Source: Saprospira grandis DSM 2844 (lineage in GTDB: Bacteria; Bacteroidota; Bacteroidia; Chitinophagales; Saprospiraceae). Taken from it: a stretch of 54,191 nt of DNA. The stretch is taken from contig CAMDAB010000007.1 of NCBI GenBank assembly GCA_945888475.1, forward strand, positions 1-54,191. Direction: 5' to 3'. How positions within the stretch are numbered: position 1 is the stretch's first letter; each line of letters begins with the position of its first letter. The notes under the pieces are model-generated. The model was not told the origin of the DNA. It made no database searches and saw nothing but the letters and a program-made list of their open reading frames with translations. The translations under genes and the position numbers were made by a program. Of this stretch, positions 53,168-54,191 are shown in pieces.

Positions 53168-53198
53168 TTTCATCTCGTCATAATGACGAGACATTCTT
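53168..53198. repeat. Dispersed hairpin repeat, copy 2
   Basis: TTTCATCTCGT and ACGAGACATTCT flank a short loop; the stem is TCTCGTCAT/ATGACGAGA. The arms match the copy at 22994-23025, while the loop differs. It abuts the stop codon of the neighbouring gene. Confidence 0.6.
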
Positions 53199-54191
53199 TT
53201 ATCTCAGAAGGGTCACGTCCCCCCTAATAATCTCCTTAAACCCATCAATATACTCGACTTCAGCATACCAACTATAAACACCAGAGTTCATTTTCTCACC
53301 TTTGAAGGTGCCGTCCCAACCTAAATTCGGATCATTCGGTGCAATGTTTTCAGCAAAGAATACACATTCGCCCCAACGGTCATAGACACGGAAGACTTTT
53401 ACTTTTTCCAGCTTTTCATCACCTTGAATGAAGAATGCATCATTGGTACCATCACCATTTGGTGTGAAACCTGCCGGAGCAGCTGCTCTGCGAGGTTTGG
53501 TGACTGAGATGATAACGGTAGTGTCAACTTCGCATCCAAGCGGACTTACTGCACTGAAGCGGTAAACTGTTTCGTTGGCCGGATTAACAATCACTGTATA
53601 GTTTATTGTATCGAAGATGCTGTTGGAATTTACATCGGCCCAGTTGAAATTGACACCTGAAGTTTCGTTCAGTTCAACTTCCAGACTAATGCTGTCGCCA
53701 TATTCAATCGTAGTATCCTGCGGACTAAAGAAAGTGATGAAGAATGGTTCTGCCGCTTCAATTACTGCTGATTCTTCTGTCACGCAACCGTTGGCATCGC
53801 GCACAAATACTCGGAAGCTGTCGACACCGAGGCCCGGGAAGAGGTCGCCTGTCTGCCAGTTGATGGAATCAATACTGTATTCATAAGCGCCGAGGTTGCT
53901 TGTGCCACCGCTGCCATTTACAATGATGCTGCCGTTTTCATCGCCCGTACAGCGCACATCTACTGTGCTTACACTGAGTTCGAGTAGAGTCGGATTAGCA
54001 AGCGAAACGCTGCTGATGCTTCTACATCCGTTGGCATCGGTGATGGTCACAGTGTAGTTTCCTGAAGGAATATTGCTATTGGTTGGTGTTGTTATACCAT
54101 TGCTCCAATTGAAGCTATAACCTGCGATACCTCCTGCTGCTGAAGCAGAGAGATTGGCCGTTGAGCCATTGTGACAAAGTACCGGATTGAT
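53199..54191 (-). CDS. SprB-repeat protein with type B T9SS tail (3' part, 330 aa visible)
   Basis: The reading frame is open without interruption to the right edge of the window, so the start lies outside. Internal GTG at 54050 is within a repeat (YTVTITDANGC) and is not a real start. Two SprB-like units are visible, then a beta-sandwich segment ('YGDSISLEVELNETSGVNFN'), a short hinge PRRAAAPAGF and a type B (gliding-motility-associated) C-terminal domain: TPNGDGTNDAFFI, VYDRWGECVFFA, GWDGTFKGEKMNSGVYSWY, ending IRGDVTLLR. Type B tails direct T9SS export and surface attachment of SprB-like adhesins. The protein is probably much larger than the part seen. Confidence 0.92.
   Translation of the reverse strand: MNPVLCHNGSTANLSASAAGGIAGYSFNWSNGITTPTNSNIPSGNYTVTITDANGCRSISSVSLANPTLLELSVSTVDVRCTGDENGSIIVNGSGGTSNLGAYEYSIDSINWQTGDLFPGLGVDSFRVFVRDANGCVTEESAVIEAAEPFFITFFSPQDTTIEYGDSISLEVELNETSGVNFNWADVNSNSIFDTINYTVIVNPANETVYRFSAVSPLGCEVDTTVIISVTKPRRAAAPAGFTPNGDGTNDAFFIQGDEKLEKVKVFRVYDRWGECVFFAENIAPNDPNLGWDGTFKGEKMNSGVYSWYAEVEYIDGFKEIIRGDVTLLR

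Larger units (their letters stand above)
52964..53198. other. Intergenic spacer with bidirectional terminator and hairpin repeat
   Basis: Holds the strong hairpin at 53041-53076 and a copy of the dispersed ATCTCGT...ACGAGACA hairpin at 53168-53198, together with CTTTCATC words at 53158-53172. The M1 gene promoter should lie at the left end but no clear TAnnTTTG was seen. Confidence 0.5.

Overview
The window reads as a chromosomal segment of a Bacteroidota bacterium. The evidence is several very large secreted proteins ending in type IX secretion system (T9SS) sorting domains, SprB-type repeats, promoters of the Bacteroidota form TTG-N19-TAnnTTTG, weak or absent Shine-Dalgarno sequences, a fused DAHP synthase/chorismate mutase, a long-form GAPDH, BshC, and HU-CCDC81/SPOR and FISUMP proteins. 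The DNA is AT-rich. I cannot place it below phylum with confidence; a Chitinophagales- or Sphingobacteriales-like lineage would fit.

Layout: (1) 1-19 kb, minus strand: four giant T9SS cargo proteins plus one small secreted protein. Two of the giants are paralogs that share an Ig-like and SprB-repeat C-terminal part but have different N-terminal domains. A 178-bp MITE-like element lies between them and the fourth giant. (2) 19-23 kb, minus strand: a PIG-L deacetylase, membrane protein and Wzx-like flippase operon, then a lipoprotein cyclophilin. (3) 23-33 kb, minus strand: small conserved genes, lipoproteins, a YD/WG-repeat giant, a SUMF1-domain protein, mfd and a FISUMP lipoprotein. (4) 33-38 kb, minus strand: bshC, a hypothetical gene, a secreted MORN-caspase protein and DAHP synthase/chorismate mutase. 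(5) 38-51 kb, mostly plus strand: a membrane protein/exonuclease pair, tRNA-Phe, a secreted esterase with a T9SS tail, an HU-CCDC81/SPOR protein, GAPDH, a zinc-ribbon/PAP2/short-asparaginase operon, an Imm21-like protein, two tandem paralogous membrane proteins and an M61 peptidase. (6) 51-54 kb, minus strand: an M1 peptidase and the 3' end of a further SprB-repeat protein with a type B T9SS tail, cut by the window edge.

The common theme is the cell surface: T9SS-exported adhesin-like proteins, a glycan flippase, envelope lipoproteins, a SPOR protein and secreted peptidases, set among housekeeping genes (mfd, gap, aroF/pheA-like, bshC, tRNA-Phe). Several intergenic stretches carry unexplained structure: perfect palindromes with the core CGAWAGCTWTCG, a tandem duplication containing such palindromes, a hairpin family (ATCTCGT...ACGAGACA) found at two distant loci, and short-word repeats. 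I see no CRISPR array, intact transposase, prophage or convincing defence island. The most system-like novelties are the SprB paralog pair, the secreted MORN-caspase and the repeated palindromes.
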